From Candidatus Doudnabacteria bacterium (GTDB taxonomy: Bacteria > Patescibacteriota > Doudnabacteria > UBA920): a stretch of DNA of 18,560 nucleotides. Location of the stretch: contig JAHFJK010000011.1 in assembly GCA_023245915.1 (NCBI GenBank), positions 1-18,560 of the forward strand. Direction: 5' to 3'. Both the position numbers and the translations under genes were made by a program. Shown here piece by piece: positions 13,801-18,560 of the stretch; position 1 is the first letter of the stretch, and every line of letters begins with the position of its first letter. The notes beneath the pieces were generated by a model that was not told the origin of the DNA, did no database searches, and saw only the letters and a program-made list of their open reading frames with translations.

Positions 13801-14188
13801 CAACGGCAATTCGCCGGCAAACAATTTCGTCATGACTGACGATTTGTCCCAGGTCCTGCCATACAGCGACATAGTGGACAATGGCGGGGGAACACTCAAT
13901 GGTAATGTCATAAATTATCCGGGAATTACAGTGCCACAAGGCGGAAGTGTTTCCAAAAGCTTTAAGGTTAGAGTTAAATTTGCTTTAGCCGGTAATTTGA
14001 GCTATGTGATGACCAACACCTACGGCAATACTGTTACGGTGAAAATTAACAGCCCGCAAGTTTTAGGCGCTTTTACCGCCCCTAAAACCGGCGCTGACAC
14101 TTTAGGTTTTACCTTTGCCAGCGTGTTCACAGCTGCGGCAGTTGTGGTCAGAAAAAGAAAGTATTTGTTCAGGCTGATTTTTACTTAA
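10892..14188 (+). CDS. Large secreted surface protein with sortase-type C-terminal signal
   Basis: 1098 residues. A signal peptide (about 8-30, with KTKLSLTVFVFGVIFVG) is followed by a unique domain (40-215). Two related ~90-residue modules come next (232-319 and 337-421, sharing AVYV-DNN-PQYFSGL and HTYTFILYNVITP). Then come an Ig/PKD-like module (427-497), an Ala/Thr-rich low-complexity stretch (509-581), a third fibronectin-like module (590-680), a second PKD-like module (685-760), an Asn/Cys/Thr-rich linker (770-795) and two DUF11-like beta modules (about 805-925 and 932-1053). It ends in APKTG (1063-1067), a hydrophobic helix (1070-1086) and RKRK, the layout of a sortase substrate. It probably coats or decorates the cell and is likely anchored by the adjacent sortase. 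Many cysteines bracket the modules (CGGGGGP, CGGGS), suggesting disulfide staples. Confidence 0.9.
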   Translation: MTKSQSLFKTKLSLTVFVFGVIFVGSVFTFIPRKMEVARSENCTNQAPTVATLNPFPITWDYNSRLVTCNDYAPIAVTNTAAENYSSSAAAWPGEELSVSIYVHDGAQQGLDEDDTTARNVHGNIFINGKTISTSFSGSNTNTKTGSVNIDLPLGGSLQFVPGSGQFLDAQKYLISGNDNLGNTNLGANAGVFDMGDMRACFEFAKFYRFRVRVVAPPVQPQPTGRIGALLKDQDCPATTRDAIVSWTVNPDVKQSAVYVTDNNGAPQYFSGLLQAENVPAQYLTPEHTYTFILYNVITPVSSEQELGRTKITIPKIDCGGGGGPTPSGTITVDNPNQDCSSGTFNTPVRWSVQNVSQAAVYVSDNNQTPQYFSGLIKGPQQALGLQPRHTYTFILYNVITPGKNEVKLDNISLTIPPLSCGGGSNLVCVASPTTANVNQDVTFTATGGSAPYNWFSEAGVNDGNGQSIALRFSYGPKRTMKVVDGDGKEATCSVTINTPPPQPPNPPTIFTATATATASASATVVCPDGTTATATATATAFATASSNISQADAKNKAQAQAQANAESQAKANAEAQARAKCPNNPPPCVSNANFALNASAPTKTGSTYSTTLTWSSTGNHQIKITQVNPGSTSEINLTTGPASGSFNAGGLQAGSTYIFKMYDANCGTFLTSTQVITPGLPGQLICFASASAISPGQAANFTLTGGAAPYNWSGDGNPASGSGPTYNPVYNNASQSAVTHTVQVSSSDGQTTSCSVIVNGQPSTGGGGGNNCTNNSCNTTTTNTCVNNSCSTVYITSGGNVVPANQFSQLSITKQVRNFGSGSFQNTVTANNGESIEFQIVIRNSGNYLANNVRINDNLPSGLSFVSGNFQNDYYIGNLNAGDSRTITFQARVNTGGSNSIQNIATATSDNAGQVSASAWVFVNTGTVAGGNVSLTYSKRAFNQTKNSDATSVSAAREDYITYTLTVTNNGNSPANNFVMTDDLSQVLPYSDIVDNGGGTLNGNVINYPGITVPQGGSVSKSFKVRVKFALAGNLSYVMTNTYGNTVTVKINSPQVLGAFTAPKTGADTLGFTFASVFTAAAVVVRKRKYLFRLIFT
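12416..12634 (+). repeat. Ala/Thr/Gln low-complexity segment in the surface-protein gene
   Basis: It encodes alternating ATATATAS stretches interrupted by VVCPDG, then KAQAQAQANAESQAKANAEA. At the DNA level it is built of short units such as GCAACC/GCTACG and a 6-nt tandem GCCCAA. The second half would form a helix flanked by cysteines (C527 and C582), unlike the beta modules on either side. Confidence 0.75.
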
Positions 14189-14191
14189 AAG

Positions 14192-14231
14192 CGCTGAATG
14201 GACGCTGATACGTACGCTGATATTTCGCTGA
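14192..14231 (+). repeat. Four CGCTGA motifs at one-helical-turn spacing
   Basis: CGCTGA occurs at 14192, 14203, 14215 and 14226, with steps of 11, 12 and 11 nt, directly after the surface-protein stop. The intervening bases vary (AATGG, TACGTA, TATTT). It leads straight into the hairpin at 14235. Confidence 0.75.
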
Positions 14232-14234
14232 AAC

Positions 14235-14266
14235 AATAAGGGCGGGCAATTTTGCCCGCCCTTATT
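14235..14266. terminator. Long GC-rich hairpin after the surface-protein gene
   Basis: AATAAGGGCGGGCAA (14235-14249) pairs with TTGCCCGCCCTTATT (14252-14266) over 15 bp, or 14 bp with a realistic ATTT loop. The stem is strong and AT at its base, but no T-run follows (AGTGCC), so it may end transcripts poorly or protect the 3' end of the surface-protein mRNA. Confidence 0.7.
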
Positions 14267-14327
14267 AGTGCCTTGCAATCTTTTAATTAAATAGTTATTA
14301 TTCAGTCAACAGCAAAAAAACCAAAAC

Positions 14328-14356
14328 AAAAGCAGCTTTGAAAAGGGCTGTTTTTT
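14328..14356 (+). terminator. Intrinsic terminator upstream of galE
   Basis: AAAAGCAGC (14328-14336), a 10-nt loop, then GCTG (14347-14350) and TTTTTT (14351-14356). The stem has nine pairs including one G-T. The T-run follows directly. It is a second stop after the hairpin at 14235. Confidence 0.6.
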
Positions 14357-14365
14357 AAATACATC

Positions 14366-14413
14366 GAATCTATGAATGGAACGAATCAACGAATACTCTA
14401 TGAATCTGCGAAT
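14366..14413 (+). repeat. GAAT-type degenerate tandem array
   Basis: GAAT recurs at 14366, 14374, 14383, 14391, 14402 and 14410 (steps 8, 9, 8, 11, 8) in contexts such as CGAATC, ATGAATGG and ACGAATC. A shorter relative lies at 1552-1568 inside the first truncated gene copy. There are no conserved spacers, so it is not CRISPR. Confidence 0.65.
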
Positions 14414-14428
14414 TGGTTTAATTCATAC

Positions 14429-14440
14429 ACCTACGTAGGT
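14429..14440. promoter_or_regulatory. Perfect 12-bp palindrome before galE (possible operator)
   Basis: ACCTACGTAGGT is fully self-complementary and lies 23 nt upstream of the galE ATG. It could be bound by a dimeric regulator. The N-terminal Phd/YefM-like segment of the downstream protein makes such a site interesting, but no binding can be shown from sequence. Confidence 0.35.
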
Positions 14441-14463
14441 TCCCTCGCTTGGCCTCGATTTAT

Positions 14464-15600
14464 ATGGACAACCAATATCTTCTAGAACTAATAAATGAAG
14501 CCAGCAGCCGCGGAGGCGGGATGGTTTTGAATTTGGACGGCGAGCCCGCGGTTGTGGTTTTGACCGTGGAAAGATATAATTTGCTTATGCAAAAAGATTT
14601 AATAACCAAGAGCCAAGAATCCAAGAGGGGAAAAAATCAGAAAGTTTTGGTAACCGGCGGGGCTGGATACATTGGGGGTCATTTGGTTAAAGAACTTATT
14701 AAGGCTGGTTATGAAGTCGTGGTTTTAGATAATCTTTCAACCGGCAGAAGAGAAAACGTGGATGAAGCCACCACCTTTGTCGAAGGAGATTTGGCCGACG
14801 AAAACCTTTTAACAGATTTATTTTCTAACAACGAATTTGAGGCTGTTTTTCATTTAGCTGCCAGTTTGGAAGTTGAAGAATCTGTCAGGGAACCCCAAAA
14901 ATATCTTGAAAACAATGCCATTAAGACATTTAAATTACTCAAAGCAATGGATGAGGCGGGCTGTAGAAAAATTATTTTTTCTTCCACGGCCGCTGTTTAT
15001 GGTCCAAACGAAAATCTTATTGCCGAAATTTCGCCACTCAAACCCAATAATCCTTATGGCGCCAGCAAGCTGTTGGCAGAGCGGATAATAAAATATTTTT
15101 GTGAACACATGGGATTTTCTGCTGTTGTATTTCGTTATTTTAATGCCTGCGGTTTTGCCCCGGGTACAAACATTGTACCCACTCACCAGTCACATTTAAT
15201 TTATAATGTCATGATGGTGGCAAAAGGCGAACAACCAAATTTGCAGGTTTTTGGCAAAGATTATAACACTTTTGACGGTACCTGCGTAAGGGACTATGTG
15301 CACGTTTTAGACGTGGCCTATCCGCACATTCTGGCATTGGAAAAATTAGATTTTGGACCTATGTTTGAAGTTTACAATATTGGCAGCGGAAAAGGCAGCA
15401 GCGTTGAGCAGGTCGCCAATACCGCCGCGGAAGTTATTAACAAAATCATCCCCATGGAGATTGCACCACGCAGGGCAGGGGACGCGGCAATCACGGTTTC
15501 CGACAATTCCAAACTTAGAACCGGTTTGGGTTATGAACTGAAATACAGCAACTTAGAAAATATTATCAACACAAGCTGGGAAGTAATTAAGAACATTTAG
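14464..15600 (+). CDS. galE: UDP-glucose 4-epimerase with Phd/YefM-like N-terminal extension
   Basis: 378 residues. Residues 59-378 form a GalE-type epimerase that interconverts UDP-glucose and UDP-galactose (or related sugars): NAD motif TGGAGYIGGH (64-73), SSTAAVYG (173-180), catalytic Y198-xxx-K202 in NPYGASKLL, FRYFNACG and RDYVHVLDVA. Residues 1-45 are extra: ASSRGGGMVLNLDGEPAV then VVLTVERYNLL. They resemble the strand and helix core of Phd/YefM antitoxins (a G-x-P-x-A-V-x-V-x-x-x-x-Y-x-x-L pattern), joined by a polar linker (46-58). The extension is in frame without any stop. The ATG at 14464 is chosen over a TTG at 14449. If translation began inside, there is no ATG close to the canonical start (the last is M42). 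A terminator follows the stop. Confidence 0.88.
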   Translation: MDNQYLLELINEASSRGGGMVLNLDGEPAVVVLTVERYNLLMQKDLITKSQESKRGKNQKVLVTGGAGYIGGHLVKELIKAGYEVVVLDNLSTGRRENVDEATTFVEGDLADENLLTDLFSNNEFEAVFHLAASLEVEESVREPQKYLENNAIKTFKLLKAMDEAGCRKIIFSSTAAVYGPNENLIAEISPLKPNNPYGASKLLAERIIKYFCEHMGFSAVVFRYFNACGFAPGTNIVPTHQSHLIYNVMMVAKGEQPNLQVFGKDYNTFDGTCVRDYVHVLDVAYPHILALEKLDFGPMFEVYNIGSGKGSSVEQVANTAAEVINKIIPMEIAPRRAGDAAITVSDNSKLRTGLGYELKYSNLENIINTSWEVIKNI

Positions 15601-15626
15601 CGATTTTTTAGAAACAAATCAGGACC

Positions 15627-15660
15627 AAACCCGTCTATAAATTATATGTAGCCGGGTTTT
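15627..15660 (+). terminator. Intrinsic terminator after galE
   Basis: AAACCCG (15627-15633) pairs with CGGGTTT (15653-15659), with an inner CTA/TAG pair and an AT-rich loop. The T-run is short (TTTTGTGTT). It overlaps the upstream part of the next promoter. Confidence 0.6.
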
Positions 15661-15661
15661 G

Positions 15662-15670
15662 TGTTATAAT
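15662..15670 (+). promoter_or_regulatory. Extended -10 promoter for the glycosyltransferase gene
   Basis: TGTTATAAT is an extended -10 (TGn followed by consensus TATAAT at 15665-15670). No good -35 sits 17 nt upstream, where the terminator loop lies, which fits a promoter of the extended type. The leader would be about 64 nt and includes the 20-bp palindrome. Confidence 0.5.
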
Positions 15671-15716
15671 TTGGGAGACGCGGATCTGACGCAGAATTTA
15701 AGGCGGATTTTTCGCG

Positions 15717-15736
15717 CCTGCCTGCCGGCAGGCAGG
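15717..15736. repeat. 20-bp perfect palindrome (CLPAGR type) at the glycosyltransferase start
   Basis: CCTGCCTGCCGGCAGGCAGG is fully self-complementary and ends four bases before the ATG at 15741. In another frame it reads CLPAGR, a string I recall from repeat-derived ORFs in this group. The only Shine-Dalgarno-like bases (AGGGA) overlap its 3' end. Confidence 0.85.
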
Positions 15737-15740
15737 GAAG

Positions 15741-16481
15741 ATGAAAATTATAACATCATCAATGACAAAATTATCGGTAATAATCCCCGCGTACAACGAA
15801 GAACATCGCATAGGACAAACTTTGCTTTCCGTAAGCCAATATTTAAAAAAACAGTCTTATAATTATGAAATTTTGGTGGTGATTGATGGAGCTAAAGACA
15901 AAACCAATGAGATTGTCGAAGGTTTAAAATCACAAGTAAGTAATTTAAAAATTTTTAACAATCCGCAAAATCACGGCAAAGGCTATGTGGTGAGACAGGG
16001 CATGCTCGCTGCTGATGGCGATGTCCGCTTGTTTATGGATGCGGACAATTCCACCAAAATAGATGAAGTTCAAAAAATGATTCCGCTTTTTGATCAAGGT
16101 TTTAATATCGTAATTGGTTCAAGACGGATTAAAGGTTCGGTTATAGCTATACATCAACCATGGTTTAGAGATTTGTTGGGTGGTGTCTTTCGTTTAATTG
16201 TGCACACAATGGTCCCCATGGGAGTTAGTGATTCCCAATGCGGTTTTAAGGCCTTTTCAGGTGAAGCCGCAAATATTATTTTTCCAAGACAAACAATTTA
16301 TCGCTGGGCTTTTGATGTAGAGCTTTTAGCGATTGTCAGAAAGTATAAGTTAAAGATCGCAGAAATAGCCATCACATGGGTGAACGATACCGAGAGCCAC
16401 GTAAAATTTACGGGCATGGTAAATATGCTTTTTGAAGTTTTTAAAGTTAGATTAAATTTGTGGACCGGAAAGTATAAGTGA
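15741..16481 (+). CDS. Family 2 glycosyltransferase (dolichyl/polyprenyl-phosphate sugar synthase-like)
   Basis: 246-residue GT-A enzyme. It shows LSVIIPAYNEEHRIGQTL (11-28), the LVVIDGAKDKT nucleotide-binding region, NHGKGYVVRQGM (78-89), the metal-binding DAD at 100-102 (MDADNSTK), DSQCGFKAFSG (164-174) and RWAFDVELL (188-196). This pattern matches ALG5-type dolichyl-phosphate glucosyltransferases and related bacterial polyprenyl-phosphate sugar synthases, which load a sugar from UDP or GDP donors onto a lipid carrier at the inner face of the membrane. No C-terminal membrane helices are present. The ATG at 15741 is taken as the start; a second at 15762 (ATGACAAAATTA) is equally plausible and belongs to the same motif family as other gene starts here. 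The next gene begins directly after the stop. Confidence 0.9.
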   Translation: MKIITSSMTKLSVIIPAYNEEHRIGQTLLSVSQYLKKQSYNYEILVVIDGAKDKTNEIVEGLKSQVSNLKIFNNPQNHGKGYVVRQGMLAADGDVRLFMDADNSTKIDEVQKMIPLFDQGFNIVIGSRRIKGSVIAIHQPWFRDLLGGVFRLIVHTMVPMGVSDSQCGFKAFSGEAANIIFPRQTIYRWAFDVELLAIVRKYKLKIAEIAITWVNDTESHVKFTGMVNMLFEVFKVRLNLWTGKYK

Positions 16482-16517
16482 TTGACAAGAATGACAAGAT
16501 TTAAAAGATTGACAAGA
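16482..16517 (+). repeat. Four tandem 9-nt units at the subtilase start
   Basis: TTGACAAGA, ATGACAAGA, TTTAAAAGA, TTGACAAGA in perfect 9-nt register. Three units begin with a usable start codon, all in the subtilase frame, and they encode the basic n-region of its signal peptide. Same family as the ATGACAAAA units at the lgt start. Confidence 0.85.
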
Positions 16518-18341
16518 TTAATATGCGTTGTGATAACCTTGTTTTTTATTTTTGCGCAAAATTTTGTTATTCTTCAGGCCTCGGCAAGTGACAGCATTGC
16601 ATCAAGTTTTATAATCAAATTAATAAGTTATAAAAATTACGACCAGCTTGTTCAGGTGGGGACAAACGTAAAAAAAAGGTTTGCCGAAAGCAACAATCAG
16701 CAATTTCAAAATATTTACACCTTTGACTCAATTTTTTCCGCCAATGATTTGAAAAGTTATTTGGCGGGTAACTTTGTTTATTTGGAAGAGCAGAAGGTTT
16801 TTAAAACCCAGGATGTTTTTGCCAATGACCCTGGCTTTACTACAGATTCGCGCAACATTGACAGGCAGTGGGGTCTGGCTAGGGCGGGTTTTAATGCCGC
16901 TTGGCAAAAAACCACGGGAAGCACCAATAATATTGTTGCCATAGTTGACACCGGTATTGACGAAACCCACGAAGACTTAAGGGGCGCCAGTTTTGCGCCG
17001 GGTTTTGATTTTATCTCCCGCCAGCCCATTGTCAACGGCGCCGATTCCGATGATAACGGACATGGCACTTTGGTGGCGGGCATCTTAGGCGCCAGAGCCA
17101 ACAACGCTATTGGCATTGCCGGCGCAAACTGGCAAATTACATTGATGCCGCTAAAAGCGCTGGACGCAAGCGGCAAAGGCGACGCCGTTTCCGTGTCCGA
17201 AGCTTTAGTTTGGGCGGCTGACCACGGCGCTCAGTTCATTAATTTAAGTCTGGGAGGCCTTGGTTTTGGGCATGACACAACATTGGCTAACGCCATAACT
17301 TACGCTTTCAACAAAAACCTGCTTATGGTCGCGGCCGCGGGGAACGATGCTGCTGCAGACGGAGGAAATTTAGACATCAATCCGGTTTTTCCGGTTTGTG
17401 ACGATAATAATTTTAATATGGTTATTGGCGTGGCGGCCACGGATCAGAACGACATAAAAACTCAATTTTCCAACTTTGGGAAAAACTGCATAGATGTAAC
17501 CGCGCCAGGCAAAAGGATTCTTTCTACAATCAATTTTGATCCGTTAACCCAACGGCCGTCGCCCAACTCTTACGCTTATGGCTCCGGCACTTCGCTGGCC
17601 GTGCCCTTTGTAGTGGGTGAAGCGGCTTTAATCAGGTCCTTGTACCCGCAAGCCACCAATGTGCAAATCCGCGACCGGATAATCAGCACGGCGGAATCCG
17701 TGGATGGCTTAAATTTGTCCCAATGCGGCGGCTCCTGCCGTTGGTTTTTAGGAGCCGGCAGGATAAATGCCGCCGCGAGCCTTAAAGCAGAAATAGCTTT
17801 TGGTTTTAAGGAAGGCGATTTAATTAAAGTATCTGACTTAAACGGAGCGGTTTACGAGATTATTGGCGGGCAAAGACGGCTGGTTTCGCCGTTTGTCTAC
17901 AACCAGCGTTTTGCCGCGGCCAGTTTTAAAAGCGCCAGTTTCAGGCAATTAAGCAATTTCCCGGAGGGTTCGTATGTTACCCCGACAGACGGCACTTTGG
18001 TAAAATATGACTTGAGTCCGACGGTTTACTATATTCAAAATGGCCAAAAGTTCCCGGTGACTTTCCAGGTTTTTAAGCAAAGGGGATTAAGTTTTAGCAG
18101 TGTCAATACTTTAAGCGTGATGGAGCTGGATTCCTGGGTTACTGCCGGCTTTTTGGCTCCGGCGGAGGGCAGCTTGCTAAAAACCGCCGGTAGCAAGACC
18201 GTGTATTGGGTGGTTGGCCAGATGTTGCACCCCATAAATTATAAATTTTTTGTGGAAAGAGGTCTAAGTATTTTTCCAATATTTGTAATTTCCGAAGCCG
18301 ACATTAACGGGTTTGCGAAAGGGGAGGGGTATATCAGGTAA
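16491..18341 (+). CDS. Secreted subtilisin-like serine protease (S8) with C-terminal repeats
   Basis: 616 residues. A signal peptide (MTRFKRLTRL basic, then hydrophobic 11-29) is followed by an inhibitor-like propeptide region (about 38-110). The S8 catalytic domain (about 125-430) has D153 in AIVDTGID, H191 in NGHGTLVAGI, oxyanion N285 in AAAGND and S368 in GSGTSLAVPFVVG (the family norm is GTSMAAPHVAG). The C-terminus (about 440-616) holds three repeats of the type GTLVKYDLSPTVYYIQNGQK, which I know from surface proteins of this bacterial group as a probable adhesive or wall-binding module. Two cysteine pairs (C303/C333 and C412/C416) may form disulfides. The ATG at 16491 is chosen; a TTG at 16482 would add three residues. 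The gene abuts the glycosyltransferase stop, so both probably share a transcript. Confidence 0.93.
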   Translation: MTRFKRLTRLICVVITLFFIFAQNFVILQASASDSIASSFIIKLISYKNYDQLVQVGTNVKKRFAESNNQQFQNIYTFDSIFSANDLKSYLAGNFVYLEEQKVFKTQDVFANDPGFTTDSRNIDRQWGLARAGFNAAWQKTTGSTNNIVAIVDTGIDETHEDLRGASFAPGFDFISRQPIVNGADSDDNGHGTLVAGILGARANNAIGIAGANWQITLMPLKALDASGKGDAVSVSEALVWAADHGAQFINLSLGGLGFGHDTTLANAITYAFNKNLLMVAAAGNDAAADGGNLDINPVFPVCDDNNFNMVIGVAATDQNDIKTQFSNFGKNCIDVTAPGKRILSTINFDPLTQRPSPNSYAYGSGTSLAVPFVVGEAALIRSLYPQATNVQIRDRIISTAESVDGLNLSQCGGSCRWFLGAGRINAAASLKAEIAFGFKEGDLIKVSDLNGAVYEIIGGQRRLVSPFVYNQRFAAASFKSASFRQLSNFPEGSYVTPTDGTLVKYDLSPTVYYIQNGQKFPVTFQVFKQRGLSFSSVNTLSVMELDSWVTAGFLAPAEGSLLKTAGSKTVYWVVGQMLHPINYKFFVERGLSIFPIFVISEADINGFAKGEGYIR

Positions 18342-18412
18342 ATCGGAGGCATTGGAGAATCGGAGCAATCGGATTCCGATATCTGCGATTCTCCGATTTG
18401 CCCGATTCCCCT
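18341..18412. repeat. Nested inverted repeat after the subtilase gene
   Basis: GGAGAATCG (18354-18362) pairs with CGATTCTCC (18386-18394). Within the loop ATCGG (18368-18372) pairs with CCGAT (18376-18380). AATCGGAG units flank the left side and CCGATT units the right. Without a T-run it may still fold at the 3' end of the subtilase message. Confidence 0.7.
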
Positions 18413-18429
18413 AAAATAATTTTATTAAG

Positions 18430-18560
18430 ATGAAAAAAGACAAAATTGTAAAAATTATCTCAATCGGATTATTGTTGCTGATTCCGACCGCCATTCTTGC
18501 CCAAAGCGTTGACCCTAATTTTAATCCCAACAAGCTGGTTGACGACAAGGTCTTTGCCGA
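18430..18560 (+). CDS. N-terminus of a secreted protein (cut by window edge)
   Basis: 43 codons are visible: MKKDKIVKIISIGLLLLIPT then AILAQ and SVDPNFNPNKLVDDKVFAD. The first 25 residues form a typical signal peptide, with a basic n-region, a hydrophobic core and a likely signal peptidase site after AILA. The mature start resembles secreted hypothetical proteins that I recall from this bacterial group, which begin NFNPN followed by an acidic stretch, but the fragment is too short for a function. It follows the subtilase by 88 nt. No Shine-Dalgarno is seen. Confidence 0.7.
   Translation, partial: MKKDKIVKIISIGLLLLIPTAILAQSVDPNFNPNKLVDDKVFA

Noticed and set aside
14366..14413. Possible CRISPR array from regularly spaced GAAT motifs
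   Set aside because: Units are only four conserved bases 8-11 nt apart, with no long identical repeats or spacers and no cas genes.
15659..15862. 67-residue frame containing CLPAGR
   Set aside because: Composed of leader DNA, the 20-bp palindrome and an out-of-frame reading of the glycosyltransferase gene.

Overview
The window looks like a piece of a Candidate Phyla Radiation (Patescibacteria) genome, probably of the Parcubacteria group. The reasons are AT-rich coding DNA, few Shine-Dalgarno sequences, a reduced envelope gene set (sortase, a PKTG-tailed surface protein, a CAP-domain protein, a secreted subtilase, short-form RmlA), and many small intergenic repeats of types I associate with that group from memory (PSFAKA, CLPAGR, HPERSEGS, GAAT and CGCTGA arrays). 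Translated genes stop at TGA as well as TAA and TAG, so the code appears standard. No rRNA, tRNA, CRISPR array, transposase or phage gene was found.

Layout. 1-745 (minus): 5' part of aspS, with a promoter near 908-935 and a palindromic repeat in its leader. 930-1360 (plus): a small transcription unit with a 72-residue two-helix membrane protein, a 10-codon minigene with a maximal Shine-Dalgarno, and an intrinsic terminator. 1393-1665: inverted repeats and two truncated copies of the start of the next gene. 1694-7756 (plus): a tight run of genes: a DEDD-type exonuclease-like protein, lgt, a polytopic membrane protein, a catalytically dead HtrA-like PDZ protein, rfbB, rfbA, and a second polytopic membrane protein. 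It closes at a bidirectional terminator (7773-7806). 7829-9233 (minus): a CAP-domain membrane protein and a small unknown gene. 9268-9372: a 105-bp element with inverted ends. 9407-14188 (plus): a sortase and a 1098-residue surface protein with a sortase-type tail, each behind a strong sigma70-type promoter. 14189-14463: repeats, two terminator-like hairpins and a palindrome. 14464-15600: galE with a Phd/YefM-like N-terminal extension. 15741-18341: a family 2 glycosyltransferase and a secreted subtilase. 18430-end: the start of another secreted protein.

The shared theme is the cell surface. Lgt lipidates prolipoproteins. RmlA and RmlB make dTDP-4-keto-6-deoxyglucose. GalE and the family 2 transferase supply and move sugars. 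The sortase probably processes the neighbouring PKTG protein. The CAP protein, pseudo-HtrA and subtilase act at or outside the membrane.

The most unusual signals are: (i) three successive copies of one gene start that differ only by synonymous changes, two of them fused to a PSFAKA repeat; (ii) a 9-nt repeat whose units carry start codons in frame and which forms the N-termini of Lgt and the subtilase, with its reverse complement encoding a hydrophobic helix in Lgt; (iii) the antitoxin-like extension on GalE; and (iv) an HtrA homologue with all three catalytic positions replaced.
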